Shown here: piece after piece, positions 16,568 to 25,292 of the stretch
Position numbering within the stretch: the stretch's first letter is position 1
Layout: the number at the start of each line of letters is the position of its first letter
Assembly: GCA_963834725.1 (NCBI GenBank)
Contig: CAWICN010000001.1
Span: 3,410,001 to 3,474,000 of the forward strand
DNA: 64,000 bases
Reading direction: 5' to 3'
Origin: PALSA-693 sp963834725
GTDB taxonomy: Bacteria > Actinomycetota > Acidimicrobiia > Acidimicrobiales > Palsa-688
Program-made: the position numbers and the translations under genes
Notes under the pieces: model-generated
What the model was told of the DNA's origin: nothing
What the model saw: the letters and a program-made list of their open reading frames with translations, nothing else
Database searches by the model: none

Positions 16568-18154
16568 ATGCGCCAGATGGGGGGACAGGACGCGTCGTTT
16601 GTCTACAACGAGGCGCCTCGCATGCCCATGCACATCGCGGGCCTCGCGATCTACGATCCGTCGACCGCGAACGGCACGGTCACGTTCAAAGGCATCCTCG
16701 ATCACATCCGGGCCCGGATGCCGCTCGTGCCGACGTACTACGAGCGCATGGTCCGGGTCCCGTTCGACTTCGACCATCCATGGTGGGTCGTCGACCCGGA
16801 GTTCGACCTGGAGTTCCACGTCCGCCACATCGCGCTCCCGCATCCTGGCGACTGGCGCCAGCTCTGCATACAGGCGGCGCGGCTGCACGCGCGAGAGCTC
16901 GACCTCGAGCGGCCCCTGTGGGAGATGTACGTCATCGAAGGGTTAAACCACGTGCAAGGCGTGCCGCCCGGCTCTTTCGCCGTGGTGACCAAGACCCATC
17001 ACGCCGCCATCGATGGCGTGTCCGGTGTCGAGTTGGCCTCGATCATCAACGACCTCGAGCCCCATGCCGTACCGCCAACCGGGCCTGAGCCACCGGCGCC
17101 GGACCAGCTGCCGAGCCCATACGAGCTCATGGTGCGCGCCGGCATCAACAACTCGATGCAAACACAACGCTTCCTCGAGTTCATGCAGCGCGCCATGCCA
17201 CCCATGCCGACGCTCCCGACCGCGGGGCAGCCGCAGCCGACGCCGGCCCCCCGCACCCGCTTCAGTGGCACGGTCAGCGCGCACCGCGTCGTCGAGAACC
17301 GCAGCTTTGACCTCGGCGAGGTTCGACGCATCAAGTCCGCCGTCAACGGGGCCACCATCAACGACGCCGTGCTCGCCGTCGTTGCTGGCGCGCTGCGCCG
17401 CTTCCTCGAGTCGCAGAACGAGCTGCCCACCGATCCGCTCGTCGTCATGGCGCCGGTCTCGATCCGTTCCGAGGACGAGAAGGGCACGCTCGGCAACCGG
17501 GTGTCGGCGATGACGCTCCCGATCCCGACCAACGAGGCCGACCCGCTCGAGCGGTTGCGCACCGTCCACACGACGACGCAGGCGGCCAAAGAGATGGCGA
17601 GCGCCGTCCCAGCCAAGACGCTCATCGACTTCAATCAGTTCATCCCGTGGGCGCAGATGGGGCTGGCGGCGCGGACAGCGGCGAGCATGAAGCTGGCCGA
17701 GACCATGGCGCCGGCCATCAACACGGTTGTCACCAACGTGCCCGGCCCCCAGGTTCCGCTCTACATGGCCGGGGCCAAACTGCTCAAGCAGTTCGGGATG
17801 GGCCCGGTGACTGACGGGATGGGAATCATGCATCCCGTGCTCAGCTACAACGGTGAGATCGCGATCTCCGTCACCGCATGCCGTGAGATGTTGCCCGACC
17901 CGGCGTTCTACGCCGAGTGCATCGAGGCCTCCTTCAACGAACTCGCCGAGGCGACGGCGCCGCGGCCGCCACGCCCATCCAGAGCCAAGCGAGGATCGGG
18001 CCCGTCGGCGACGCGACGATCGGACCCGTCGGCGACGCGACGATCGGACCCGTCGGCCACACGACGATCGGACCCGTCGGCCACGCGACGATCGGACCCG
18101 TCGGCCACGCGACGATCGGGCCCGTCGGCCACGCGACGATCGGGCCCGTCGTGA
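16568..18154 (+). CDS. WS/DGAT acyltransferase with basic octapeptide-repeat tail
   Basis: This 528-residue protein is a second WS/DGAT. It has HHAAIDG (HHxxxDG) in the first domain, NDAVLAVVAGALRR and NVPGPQVPLY in the second, and roughly 55% identity by eye to the enzyme at 8490. The canonical domain ends near residue 465 (SFNELAEAT). After a short PRPPRPSRAKRG linker there is a 52-residue tail of six and a half S(D/G)PSATRR repeats, rich in Arg and Ser. The paralogue has no such tail. The repeats may bind an anionic surface such as the lipid body or DNA, or be neutral expansion. Confidence 0.93.
   Translation: MRQMGGQDASFVYNEAPRMPMHIAGLAIYDPSTANGTVTFKGILDHIRARMPLVPTYYERMVRVPFDFDHPWWVVDPEFDLEFHVRHIALPHPGDWRQLCIQAARLHARELDLERPLWEMYVIEGLNHVQGVPPGSFAVVTKTHHAAIDGVSGVELASIINDLEPHAVPPTGPEPPAPDQLPSPYELMVRAGINNSMQTQRFLEFMQRAMPPMPTLPTAGQPQPTPAPRTRFSGTVSAHRVVENRSFDLGEVRRIKSAVNGATINDAVLAVVAGALRRFLESQNELPTDPLVVMAPVSIRSEDEKGTLGNRVSAMTLPIPTNEADPLERLRTVHTTTQAAKEMASAVPAKTLIDFNQFIPWAQMGLAARTAASMKLAETMAPAINTVVTNVPGPQVPLYMAGAKLLKQFGMGPVTDGMGIMHPVLSYNGEIAISVTACREMLPDPAFYAECIEASFNELAEATAPRPPRPSRAKRGSGPSATRRSDPSATRRSDPSATRRSDPSATRRSDPSATRRSGPSATRRSGPS
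17996..18151 (+). repeat. 24-bp in-frame tandem repeat, six and a half copies
   Basis: The unit encodes S(D/G)PSATRR and is nearly identical at DNA level (for example TCGGACCCGTCGGCCACGCG plus ACGA). Copies differ at two positions only (GAC/GGC and GCG/GCC), so expansion is recent. The array ends exactly at the stop codon of the WS/DGAT gene. Confidence 0.92.
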
Positions 18155-18216
18155 CCAATGAGGAGCCAAAGAGGCATTGCATGTATCCGAACGGCTCTGT
18201 ACGGCTCTAAAGGTTC

Positions 18217-19017
18217 GTGATGCGACGACAATACCGGCGGCCCAGCTCCGCGCTGCTCGCTACAGAGGTGCCGCGCGCGCTGAGCGAGCTGCTCGCGTTC
18301 GCTCACGCGGCCCCGCTTTTCAAAACGCTCCCCCGGGGCGATGGTCACCGGGTGCTCGCCGTGCCCGGCTTCATGGGCGATGATCGAAGTACGGGGCCCC
18401 TGCGCTGGTTCCTCACCGGTCGGGGGTACCGTGCCATGCCGTGGCGGCTCGGACGCAACCTCGGACCGACCGACCAGATCATCGATGGCATGGAGGAGTT
18501 GCTCGGACGGTTCGCCAGGACCGGGCAGCGCATCTCGATCGTCGGTTGGAGCCTGGGCGGGATCTTCGCCCGCGAGCTCGCTCGCTCCCACACCGGTGTC
18601 GTTCGATCGGTGATCACGCTCGCCAGCCCCTTCCAGCTGCATGCTGGTGATCGCTACCTGACGAACGCAGGCGAAGCGTACGATGCCGCTTCGGTGCTGC
18701 ACAGCCCGCGGGCCGACCGGTTCGTGCCGTTCGAGGGCCGGCCGTCGATGCCCGTACCGACGACCAACATCTACACGCGCGCAGACGGCGTCGTGCCATG
18801 GCAGAGCTGTGTGGACGTCCACGGTGATCGTTGCGAGAACATTCAGGTACCTGGCAGCCATGCCGGTCTGGGCCACAACCCCGTTGCACTTGCCGTGATC
18901 GCTAACCGCCTCGCCCAACCAGACGGCACCTGGCATCCGTACGGACCGACCGGTTGCCTGGGCGCGCTCGTACGCGTCGGCCCCGTGCCGGCGGGTAGAA
19001 CCGGTGTGGCTGCCTGA
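18217..19017 (+). CDS. Alpha/beta hydrolase, paralogue of the one at 6345
   Basis: The 266-residue protein contains VLAVPGFMGDDRST, nucleophile elbow GWSLGG, an Asp in YTRADGVVPW and the catalytic His in VPGSHAGLGHNP, aligned in order with the hydrolase at 6345-7085. GTG at 18217 and ATG at 18220 are adjacent possible starts, after AAAGG. It directly follows the repeat-tailed WS/DGAT on the same strand (62-bp gap), so a linked role in storage-ester turnover is likely. No signal peptide; acts in the cytoplasm or on lipid bodies. Confidence 0.82.
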   Translation: MMRRQYRRPSSALLATEVPRALSELLAFAHAAPLFKTLPRGDGHRVLAVPGFMGDDRSTGPLRWFLTGRGYRAMPWRLGRNLGPTDQIIDGMEELLGRFARTGQRISIVGWSLGGIFARELARSHTGVVRSVITLASPFQLHAGDRYLTNAGEAYDAASVLHSPRADRFVPFEGRPSMPVPTTNIYTRADGVVPWQSCVDVHGDRCENIQVPGSHAGLGHNPVALAVIANRLAQPDGTWHPYGPTGCLGALVRVGPVPAGRTGVAA

Positions 19018-19038
19018 TCCTGCCCGTGGCCTGCCCGG

Positions 19039-20673
19039 CTATGGCTCGGTGATGGCGCGCTGCCTGAGGGTTTTGTAGTCGAGCTTGCCGTTGGCGGCGC
19101 GTCCGACGGTGCCGATAGCGATGACCCGCTTCGGCGCCTTGTAGCCGGCGAGGTGCTCTTTGACATGGGCGATGAGGGTGCCCTCGTCGACGGTGTGGCC
19201 GCCGTGCGGCTCGACGAGAGCGGTGATCGCCTCGCCGAAGCGTTCGTCGGGCACGCCGACCACCGCCGCGTCGGCGACCGTCGGGTGCAGCTTGAGGACC
19301 TCCTCGACCTCCTCGGGGTAGACCTTCTCGCCGCCGGTGTTGATGCACTGGCTGCCGCGGCCGAGCAGCCGCACCGTGCCGTCGGCGTCGACCGTGGCGA
19401 AGTCGCCCGGGATCGAGTAGCGCACGCCGTCGATGACCTGAAACGTGGCGGCGGACTTCTCGGGGTCCTTGTAGTAGCCGATCGGGGTGAAGCCGCGCAT
19501 CGCCACCCGGCCCATCTCGCCCGAGCCCCACACGACGTCGCGCCCGTCGTCGGTGACGACGCGGGTGTTGGGCCCGATGCGGAACGCCGCCGTCTGGGCG
19601 GCCTTGTCGGAAGATACGGTGCTGGAGGCCATGCCGATGGCCTCACTGGAGCCGAGCGTGTCGACCATGATCAGGCGATCGTTGTGGCGCAGCAGCCCGG
19701 CCTTGGTGGCGGCCGACCAGATCACGCCGCTCGACACGATGACCCGTAGCGAGGAGATGTCCCAGCGCTCAGGCTCGGCGTCGAGGGCCCGCAGGATCGG
19801 CTTGGCGAAGGCGTCGCCGACGATCGACATCGAGTTGATCCGCTCGGCCTGGACAGTGTCAAGCAGCCCGACGGGGTCGAAGTGACGGGAGGTCATCGTG
19901 ACGACGCTGCCGCCGATCATCAGGTTCGACAGGGCGTAGAACAGGCCGGTGCCGTGCATCAGCGGCGCCGCCGGCAGGTTGCGGGGCCCGGGCTTCGTCA
20001 CCCGCGCCGTCGCCGCGGCGAGATCCTGGCCGGGTGGGAGGCGCTTGCGGTTGGTGGCGTCGAGGGCGCCGAAGAGGTCGTCCTGGCGCCACATCACGCC
20101 CTTCGGCATCCCCGTCGTGCCGCCGGTGTACAGCAGCACGAGGTGGTCACCCGAACGCCCCCACGGGCCGCAGGCATGACTGCCGGCGGGCGTCGCCGCG
20201 GCGTCCTCGTAGGGTTGGGCCCACGGCGGGCATGGCCCGCTGCCGTCGTCGACCCACAACCACGTGCGGATGTGCGGCAACCGATCACGGATGTCGGTGA
20301 TGCGGTCGGTGAACGCGCCGTGGAACACGACCGCGACGACGTCGGCGTTGTCCCAAAGGTAGACGAGCTCATCGGCGGCGTAGCGGAAGTTGGTGTTGAC
20401 GATCGCCAGGCCCGCCTTGAAGGCGGCGAGCGCCGATTCGAGGTACTCCGGCGCGTTGTACAGGTACTGGGCGACCTTGTCCTGCTCCACCACCCCGGCC
20501 GCCAGCAACGTCGCCGCTACCCCATCAGCCCGCCGGTCGAACTGCGACCACGTCGACGACGCCCCGCCATGACGCTGCGCCAGGGCGTCGGGCTGGCGGG
20601 CCGCCAACGCCTCGAACACGTCCGCGAAGTTCCAACCCTGATGCTGGTGGTCCTGATTCGTGATGCGCACCAT
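19039..20673 (-). CDS. Acyl-CoA synthetase (AMP-binding family)
   Basis: This 544-residue enzyme activates a carboxylic acid to acyl-CoA through an acyl-adenylate. The ATP-binding P-loop is YTGGTTGMPKGV; further motifs are the GSSEAIGM block, GEMGRVAMRG with GYYKDPEKSA, and the C-terminal lid with the adenylation Lys in RAANGKLDYKTL. It resembles mycobacterial FadD proteins. No ribosome site precedes the ATG at 20673, and a promoter-like sequence overlaps it, so the mRNA may be leaderless or begin slightly later. It would supply acyl-CoA to the WS/DGATs or PlsC; chain length is not predictable. Confidence 0.92.
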   Translation of the reverse strand: MVRITNQDHQHQGWNFADVFEALAARQPDALAQRHGGASSTWSQFDRRADGVAATLLAAGVVEQDKVAQYLYNAPEYLESALAAFKAGLAIVNTNFRYAADELVYLWDNADVVAVVFHGAFTDRITDIRDRLPHIRTWLWVDDGSGPCPPWAQPYEDAAATPAGSHACGPWGRSGDHLVLLYTGGTTGMPKGVMWRQDDLFGALDATNRKRLPPGQDLAAATARVTKPGPRNLPAAPLMHGTGLFYALSNLMIGGSVVTMTSRHFDPVGLLDTVQAERINSMSIVGDAFAKPILRALDAEPERWDISSLRVIVSSGVIWSAATKAGLLRHNDRLIMVDTLGSSEAIGMASSTVSSDKAAQTAAFRIGPNTRVVTDDGRDVVWGSGEMGRVAMRGFTPIGYYKDPEKSAATFQVIDGVRYSIPGDFATVDADGTVRLLGRGSQCINTGGEKVYPEEVEEVLKLHPTVADAAVVGVPDERFGEAITALVEPHGGHTVDEGTLIAHVKEHLAGYKAPKRVIAIGTVGRAANGKLDYKTLRQRAITEP

Positions 20674-20697
20674 AGTGCGTGGTGCGCAGCTTGACAA
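20664..20697 (-). promoter_or_regulatory. Palindrome and -35/-10-like sequence over the acyl-CoA synthetase start
   Basis: An inverted repeat TGCGCACC-N9-GGTGCGCA (20664-20671 / 20681-20688) covers the start codon; a second, shifted pair GCGCAC/GTGCGT lies inside it. Read on the minus strand, TTGTCA (20692-20697) and TATGGT (20669-20674) are 17 bases apart, a plausible sigma-70-type promoter overlapping the palindrome. A TetR-type repressor site is a reasonable guess. Confidence 0.45.
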
Positions 20698-20874
20698 CCG
20701 ACGGCGGAGCATCCCCCGGGGACCCTCAAACCGATCGCTTCTGGGCGCGGCGCCGGCGTGCCACGCCATGGCCTCCACATTCGCGGTTGGCGGTCAGCGA
20801 GCTCCGGGGATTGACGGGAACGAGTCGAGGGTACATACCGGCATATCTGACCAAACCTACAGCGGGGGTCCGTA

Positions 20875-21888
20875 ATGCGGTTCGCGCCCGGTTCTACCAA
20901 TGGCGGCAGGCGCCCTGACGAGGTCGATGATCCCACCGACTTGCCCAGGCCATCCCTACTGGCTGTGCTCAAGCGTTCCCGGGTCGAGTTTCGGAACGAC
21001 AATCTGACCACACTGGCCGCCGGACTCACTTACTATGCCATCTTGGCGGTCGTCCCCGGATTGATCGTGCTGTTCACCGCGCTCGGGCTCTTCGGCAAAG
21101 ACGTGACCGGCCGGGTAGTTAGCGACGTCAACAAAGTGGCCCCGGGATCGGCCGGTCACTTTGTACAGACCCTCCTGTCGCAGGCCCAGACGCACAAGAC
21201 CGGCACTGGCCTCATGGCCATCGTCGGGATCCTCATCGCCCTGTGGTCGGCATCCAGCTATGTCAACGGATTCCGCCAAGCGTCCAACGTCATCTACGGC
21301 ATCGGCGAAGGACGCCCGATATGGAAAACTGCGCCGCTCCGTCTGGGGGTCACCGCCTTTGCCATCGTCGTGCTGGTGCTGTGCGCCGTCATCGTGGTCG
21401 TTAGCGGATCGATCGCCGACCAGGTCGGGAATTCCATAGGGGCCGGTCACGCCGCCGTTGTCGCCTGGAGCATCGTGAAGTGGCCAATTCTGTTGATCCT
21501 CGTGTCCGCACTGCTCGCCGTCCTGTTCTGGGCCAGCCCCAACGCGAAACAGGCCGGCATCAAGTGGATCAGCCCCGGCGGCGTAATCGCCACGCTCTGC
21601 TGGCTAGTGGTATCGGCCGCCTTCGCCCTCTACGTCACACATTTTTCCTCCTACAACAAGACCTACGGAGCATTGGCCGGCCTGGTCATCTTCTTGATCT
21701 GGCTGTGGCTCACGAATCTGGCCTTGCTGTTCGGAGCAGAAGTCAACGCCGAGCTGGAACACGCCAAGGCCATCGCCGAGGGGCTCCCGGAGCAAGTACG
21801 ACCGTTCGCCGAACCGCGGGACACCCGCAAGCTCGACGAACACGACCGAGAAACGCTCCGCGCCGCCCGTTCCCAACATTCACCTTGA
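20875..21888 (+). CDS. YihY/BrkB-family inner membrane protein
   Basis: The 337-residue protein belongs to the YihY/virulence factor BrkB family (formerly annotated RNase BN). The family start NLTTLAAGLTYYAILAVVPGL is clear, followed by about six membrane segments, including GTGLMAIVGILIALWSASSY and LAGLVIFLIWLWLTNLALLF near the C-terminus, then GAEVNAELEH. The cytoplasmic N-terminal 40 and C-terminal 40 residues are charged. Function is not established; some members are linked to lipid or osmolyte transport. ATG at 20875 has GGGGGTCC upstream. Confidence 0.9.
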   Translation: MRFAPGSTNGGRRPDEVDDPTDLPRPSLLAVLKRSRVEFRNDNLTTLAAGLTYYAILAVVPGLIVLFTALGLFGKDVTGRVVSDVNKVAPGSAGHFVQTLLSQAQTHKTGTGLMAIVGILIALWSASSYVNGFRQASNVIYGIGEGRPIWKTAPLRLGVTAFAIVVLVLCAVIVVVSGSIADQVGNSIGAGHAAVVAWSIVKWPILLILVSALLAVLFWASPNAKQAGIKWISPGGVIATLCWLVVSAAFALYVTHFSSYNKTYGALAGLVIFLIWLWLTNLALLFGAEVNAELEHAKAIAEGLPEQVRPFAEPRDTRKLDEHDRETLRAARSQHSP

Positions 21889-22168
21889 TGCCCCGTGGCG
21901 AGTCGGTCGAAGCGCCCGGTGGCACACCCCGGAGGCACGGACCATTTTCTGTCGCGGCGTCCTCTTCAGTTGGGCAGAATTCGCGGCAGAAAAACTCCAA
22001 AGGGTACGGTTTGCTACAGAAAAGATTGCTGACTGGCGGACAGTGCCTCCCGGTGCCTCGCCTGTGAGTTTGGCGATGAAATGCTGTCCTTCCTGGCCGT
22101 GAGCACCCCGGGCTGCCCTTGGCCGCTATCACCGTGTGGGCCCGCATCGATTTGGGTATGCCCTGGTC
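21889..22168. other. Intergenic stretch without recognised content
   Basis: 280 bases after the YihY stop, with locally lower GC (around 21980-22030). No hairpin with T-tract, promoter pair or repeat was recognised. Confidence 0.5.
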
Positions 22169-22372
22169 ATGTCCGACTTCGAGATCGACAGACAAGCCAA
22201 GGAGCGCCTTTCGTCCCGGATCGACGAGGACGCTGGTGAGGGGGAGGAAGACATGGACCGGCGCCTGGACAGGAGCCAGGCGAGGGATGTAGAGAAGGCA
22301 GGCGACAATCTGGACAAAGCCCTGGGTGTCGACGTCGACCGCTCTGGCTTGCCGCCGCGCCCGCCGACGTAA
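22169..22372 (+). CDS. Small highly charged protein, unknown
   Basis: A 67-residue frame starting MSDFEIDRQAKERLSSRIDE and rich in Asp, Glu, Arg and Lys with a Gly/Pro end. It looks soluble and helical or disordered. The opposite strand and other frames here give Arg/Pro/Ala-rich shadows, whereas this one has a normal bacterial composition. There is no convincing ribosome site. It stands alone between the YihY gene and the glycosyltransferase. Unrecognised; could be a small stress-type protein or not expressed. Confidence 0.5.
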   Translation: MSDFEIDRQAKERLSSRIDEDAGEGEEDMDRRLDRSQARDVEKAGDNLDKALGVDVDRSGLPPRPPT

Positions 22373-22476
22373 CCGCAGGGGCATGGGTTGCGTGCCGCTG
22401 TAACAGACGCAGCTGACTGCGGGCGCTGAGAGGCCGCGAACGGCCGATCGTGAGCGACGAGGATGGCCACTCATCC

Positions 22477-23361
22477 CTAGCAACGCCGCACCGATCGGTC
22501 GTGGTCGAAGGCGAGCTGCACCTCAGCGCGGATCCGGTGGCGCTGTGACAGCATCCAGGGTGTCCGGATGGCGACGGCATACAACGCAGCCCATGTGCCC
22601 GGCCGGTGCATCGTCGGCATGATCGCCATGGCGCTCCGGCGAAGGGCCCGGCGTGCGGATAGACGAAGCCACGCCGTTACGAGGTGGTTCCGGAGCAGAA
22701 GGCGCTGCCGGGTGGGAGTATCGCGGTGCCGGGAGGGGTGGTGCTCGGCGGCGACGTTGGCAGCGTAGACGAGTTTCCAGCCGGCGTCTGCGAGATCCAG
22801 GGTGATGAGCTCCTCTTCTCCACCGATCAACAGCGCGGCGTTGAATCCGCCGGCTGCAAGGAAGGCGGAGCGTCGCACTACGGCTGCACAGGCGAGGAAG
22901 CCTGTGACGCCCCGGGCACCGTGAGGCGATGGGCGGAGCCATTCGTCGAGTTCTCCGGTCGCCATCATGAGGCAGGTGGGATCGGGGGCTTTGTCGGCGC
23001 CGACGAGGATGTGGCCAGCGATGAGGCCCAGGTGTGGGTCGTGTTCGAGCATTTTGACAGCGACAGCTAACGCGCCCGGCTGCCACCAGGAGTCGTCGTC
23101 ATTGAAGGCAATGTAGGGGGTGGCGGCGAGTTGGACGCCAATGTTGCGGGCGGCTGCACCGAGGTTGGCGGGAAGGGGAATGAGGGTAACCTCCGGAAAG
23201 GCTCGCCGGACTGCTTCGGGGGTCCCATCAGCGGAGTGATTGTCGACCACGATCAGCGCTGGTCGCTCCGGCAAGGTTGAGACTTGCTGCAGCGTTCGGA
23301 AAAGCTCGTCTCTGCGGTTCAGGGTCGCAATGACCACGGTAACCGGGGCCGGATTTGTCAC
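22477..23361 (-). CDS. Family 2 glycosyltransferase
   Basis: This 294-residue GT-A glycosyltransferase starts with VTVVIATLNRRDELFRTL, has the nucleotide-sugar DxD region as FNDDDSW, and the acceptor-side block GEEELITLDLADAGW followed by AAEHHPSR, as in rhamnosyl- and related transferases. No membrane segment is evident. Start is a GTG with GGGAAG nine bases before. It is divergent from the carbamoyltransferase-heptose operon, sharing a promoter region with a perfect 22-bp palindrome, so it is probably regulated with that operon and builds the same glycan. Confidence 0.9.
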   Translation of the reverse strand: MTNPAPVTVVIATLNRRDELFRTLQQVSTLPERPALIVVDNHSADGTPEAVRRAFPEVTLIPLPANLGAAARNIGVQLAATPYIAFNDDDSWWQPGALAVAVKMLEHDPHLGLIAGHILVGADKAPDPTCLMMATGELDEWLRPSPHGARGVTGFLACAAVVRRSAFLAAGGFNAALLIGGEEELITLDLADAGWKLVYAANVAAEHHPSRHRDTPTRQRLLLRNHLVTAWLRLSARRALRRSAMAIMPTMHRPGTWAALYAVAIRTPWMLSQRHRIRAEVQLAFDHDRSVRRC

Positions 23362-23409
23362 ATTGCTTATACTTCCCAGCCTTCCGTCGCTGAGCGAAAC
23401 TATCAGCGA

Positions 23410-23431
23410 ATAACTATCTGCAGATAGTTAT
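23410..23431. promoter_or_regulatory. 22-bp perfect palindrome, likely operator of the divergent glycan genes
   Basis: The core TAACTATCTGCAGATAGTTA (23411-23430) is a perfect inverted repeat, and the flanking A and T extend it to 22 bp. A further TATCTGCAG half-site follows at 23429-23437. It is AT-rich in GC-rich DNA and sits between the GT2 start (23361) and the carbamoyltransferase start (23541), the right place for a dimeric regulator controlling both directions. Confidence 0.65.
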
Positions 23432-23540
23432 CTGCAGGAGATTCATTTCGCGCCGCGAAGGGTAATGAACGAACGAGATGCAGCGTCCGCTCAACAAGCG
23501 GGCGGACCTGCACAACCCGAGAAGCGAAAAGAGTTTGTAC

Positions 23541-25292
23541 ATGGCCGTCGTGTTGGGTCTCAACGCGGTGTTCCACGATCCCGCCGCGGCGCTCGTGGTC
23601 GATGGTCGAACTGTCGCGGCCGCCGAAGAGGAGCGCTTCAGCCGGATAAAGCACGGCAAGAAGGCGGTGCCTTTCTCCAGCTGGGAACTGCCCGAGCGAG
23701 CCGCCCGCTGGTGCCTGAAGCAGGCCGGGTTGGCCGCCGGCGACGTCGATGTCGTGACCTATTCGTACGAACCCGACCTGCTCGGCGCGCCGGGGTGCGA
23801 CGTGACGGAAGCGGACTGGGAGCCCCTGCGCACCTTGTATGCCCGCCGGGCGCCGTCTTTTATCGAGTCGGCCCTGCCCGGCATCGATGGCAACCGGGTT
23901 CGATATGTCCGCCACCATGTGGCCCACGCCGCCTCCGCCTGTCTGGCGGCTCCCTACCGGGACTCGGCGGTGCTGGTTCTCGACGGCCGGGGCGAGACCG
24001 CCTCCCACCTGGCCGGCTGGTGCCGGGACGGCAACCTGGAGGTGCTGCACTCCCAGCAGCTGCCCCACTCCCTCGGGTTGATGTACGAGGAGCTCACCGT
24101 GCACCTGGGGTTCGCCCGGTCTTCGGACGAATACAAGGTGATGGCCATGGCCTCCTATGGCCAGCCGGGCCACCTGGCGGAGTTTCGCCAGCTGATCCGC
24201 GCCACCGGGGACGGCGGCTTCGTGGTCGAGCCCATCGACTGGCTCCGTTACACGCCGCGCCGGGCGGCTGAAGGTCCGTGGGGAGATGCGCACGCAGATC
24301 TGGCCAGCAGCGTCCAGCACCGGCTCGAGGAAGTCATCGGCGAGCTGGCGGGCTGGCTCTACGCCCAGACCGGGGAGGCCCATCTCACCATGGCCGGCGG
24401 GGTAGCCCTCAACTGTGTGGCGAACTCCCGCCTGGCCGCCGAAGGACCGTACCAGCAGATATGGGTACAGCCAGCTGCGGGCGACTCAGGCACGGCGCTG
24501 GGCGGCGCCATGTACTGGTCCCATCGCCTCGGCGACCCGGTGGCGCCTTTCACGACGGCGTCCCTCGGCCGCGCCTGGTCCGATGACGAACTGGAGCTGG
24601 CCCTGGTAGACGCCGGGATCGTCTACGAACGGCCGAAGGATTTGACCGCGGCGGTGGCGGAAGTGCTCGCCGCTGACGGTATCGTGGCCTGGTTCGAGGG
24701 TCGCAGCGAATACGGGCCCCGAGCTCTGGGCCATCGCAGCCTCCTGGCCAATCCGGCCAACCCCGCCAACCTGCAGCGGCTCAACCGGGTCAAGGGGCGC
24801 GAACAGTTCCGCCCGGTGGCGCCGATGGTGCTGGCAGAGCGGGCCGCGGACATCTTCGAAGGGCCCCTGCCCAGCCCATACATGCTGTTCACCCACCGGG
24901 TCCGGCCGGCATGGGCTGACCGGATTCCCGCCGCCATGCACGTGGACGGCTCAGCCCGGGTTCAGACCGTCGACGTCGCGGACGAACCGCTTGTACACGG
25001 TCTGCTCCAGGCGATGGCCGAACGCACCGGAACCCCGGTGCTCATCAACACCAGTCTGAACACCGCCGGACGGCCAATGGTCGACGATCCCCGCGACGCC
25101 CTGGAATGCTTCGGTTCGGCGCCGATAGACCTCCTGGTACTCGGACCGTTCCTGGTCCGGCGCCCGTCCCCCCCGCGGAACCGGACCATCCAATCATCGC
25201 AATCCGCCATTCAGACCGCCGGTTCGGTTGTCAGAGAAGAAGAGCTCACCCGGGTGACACCCACCGCGGCGGAGCCGGCTTCGACGCGCTGA
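23541..25292 (+). CDS. Carbamoyltransferase (NodU/CmcH family)
   Basis: The 583-residue enzyme transfers a carbamoyl group from carbamoyl phosphate, via carbamoyl-AMP, to a hydroxyl of a sugar or antibiotic. The N-terminal Kae1-like domain begins VVLGLNAVFHDPAAALV and has the metal-binding HHVAHAASA and DEYKVMAMASYG; the C-terminal domain has YGPRALGHRSLLANP and INTSLNTAGRPMVDDP, both family hallmarks. The start at 23541 is where homology begins; an upstream ATG at 23478 adds 21 unlikely residues. First gene of the eight-gene heptose operon, so the acceptor is probably a heptose or the finished glycan. Confidence 0.93.
   Translation: MAVVLGLNAVFHDPAAALVVDGRTVAAAEEERFSRIKHGKKAVPFSSWELPERAARWCLKQAGLAAGDVDVVTYSYEPDLLGAPGCDVTEADWEPLRTLYARRAPSFIESALPGIDGNRVRYVRHHVAHAASACLAAPYRDSAVLVLDGRGETASHLAGWCRDGNLEVLHSQQLPHSLGLMYEELTVHLGFARSSDEYKVMAMASYGQPGHLAEFRQLIRATGDGGFVVEPIDWLRYTPRRAAEGPWGDAHADLASSVQHRLEEVIGELAGWLYAQTGEAHLTMAGGVALNCVANSRLAAEGPYQQIWVQPAAGDSGTALGGAMYWSHRLGDPVAPFTTASLGRAWSDDELELALVDAGIVYERPKDLTAAVAEVLAADGIVAWFEGRSEYGPRALGHRSLLANPANPANLQRLNRVKGREQFRPVAPMVLAERAADIFEGPLPSPYMLFTHRVRPAWADRIPAAMHVDGSARVQTVDVADEPLVHGLLQAMAERTGTPVLINTSLNTAGRPMVDDPRDALECFGSAPIDLLVLGPFLVRRPSPPRNRTIQSSQSAIQTAGSVVREEELTRVTPTAAEPASTR

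Noticed and set aside
17996..18151. CRISPR-like repeats
   Set aside because: 24-bp units are contiguous and in frame with the WS/DGAT gene, encoding an octapeptide repeat.
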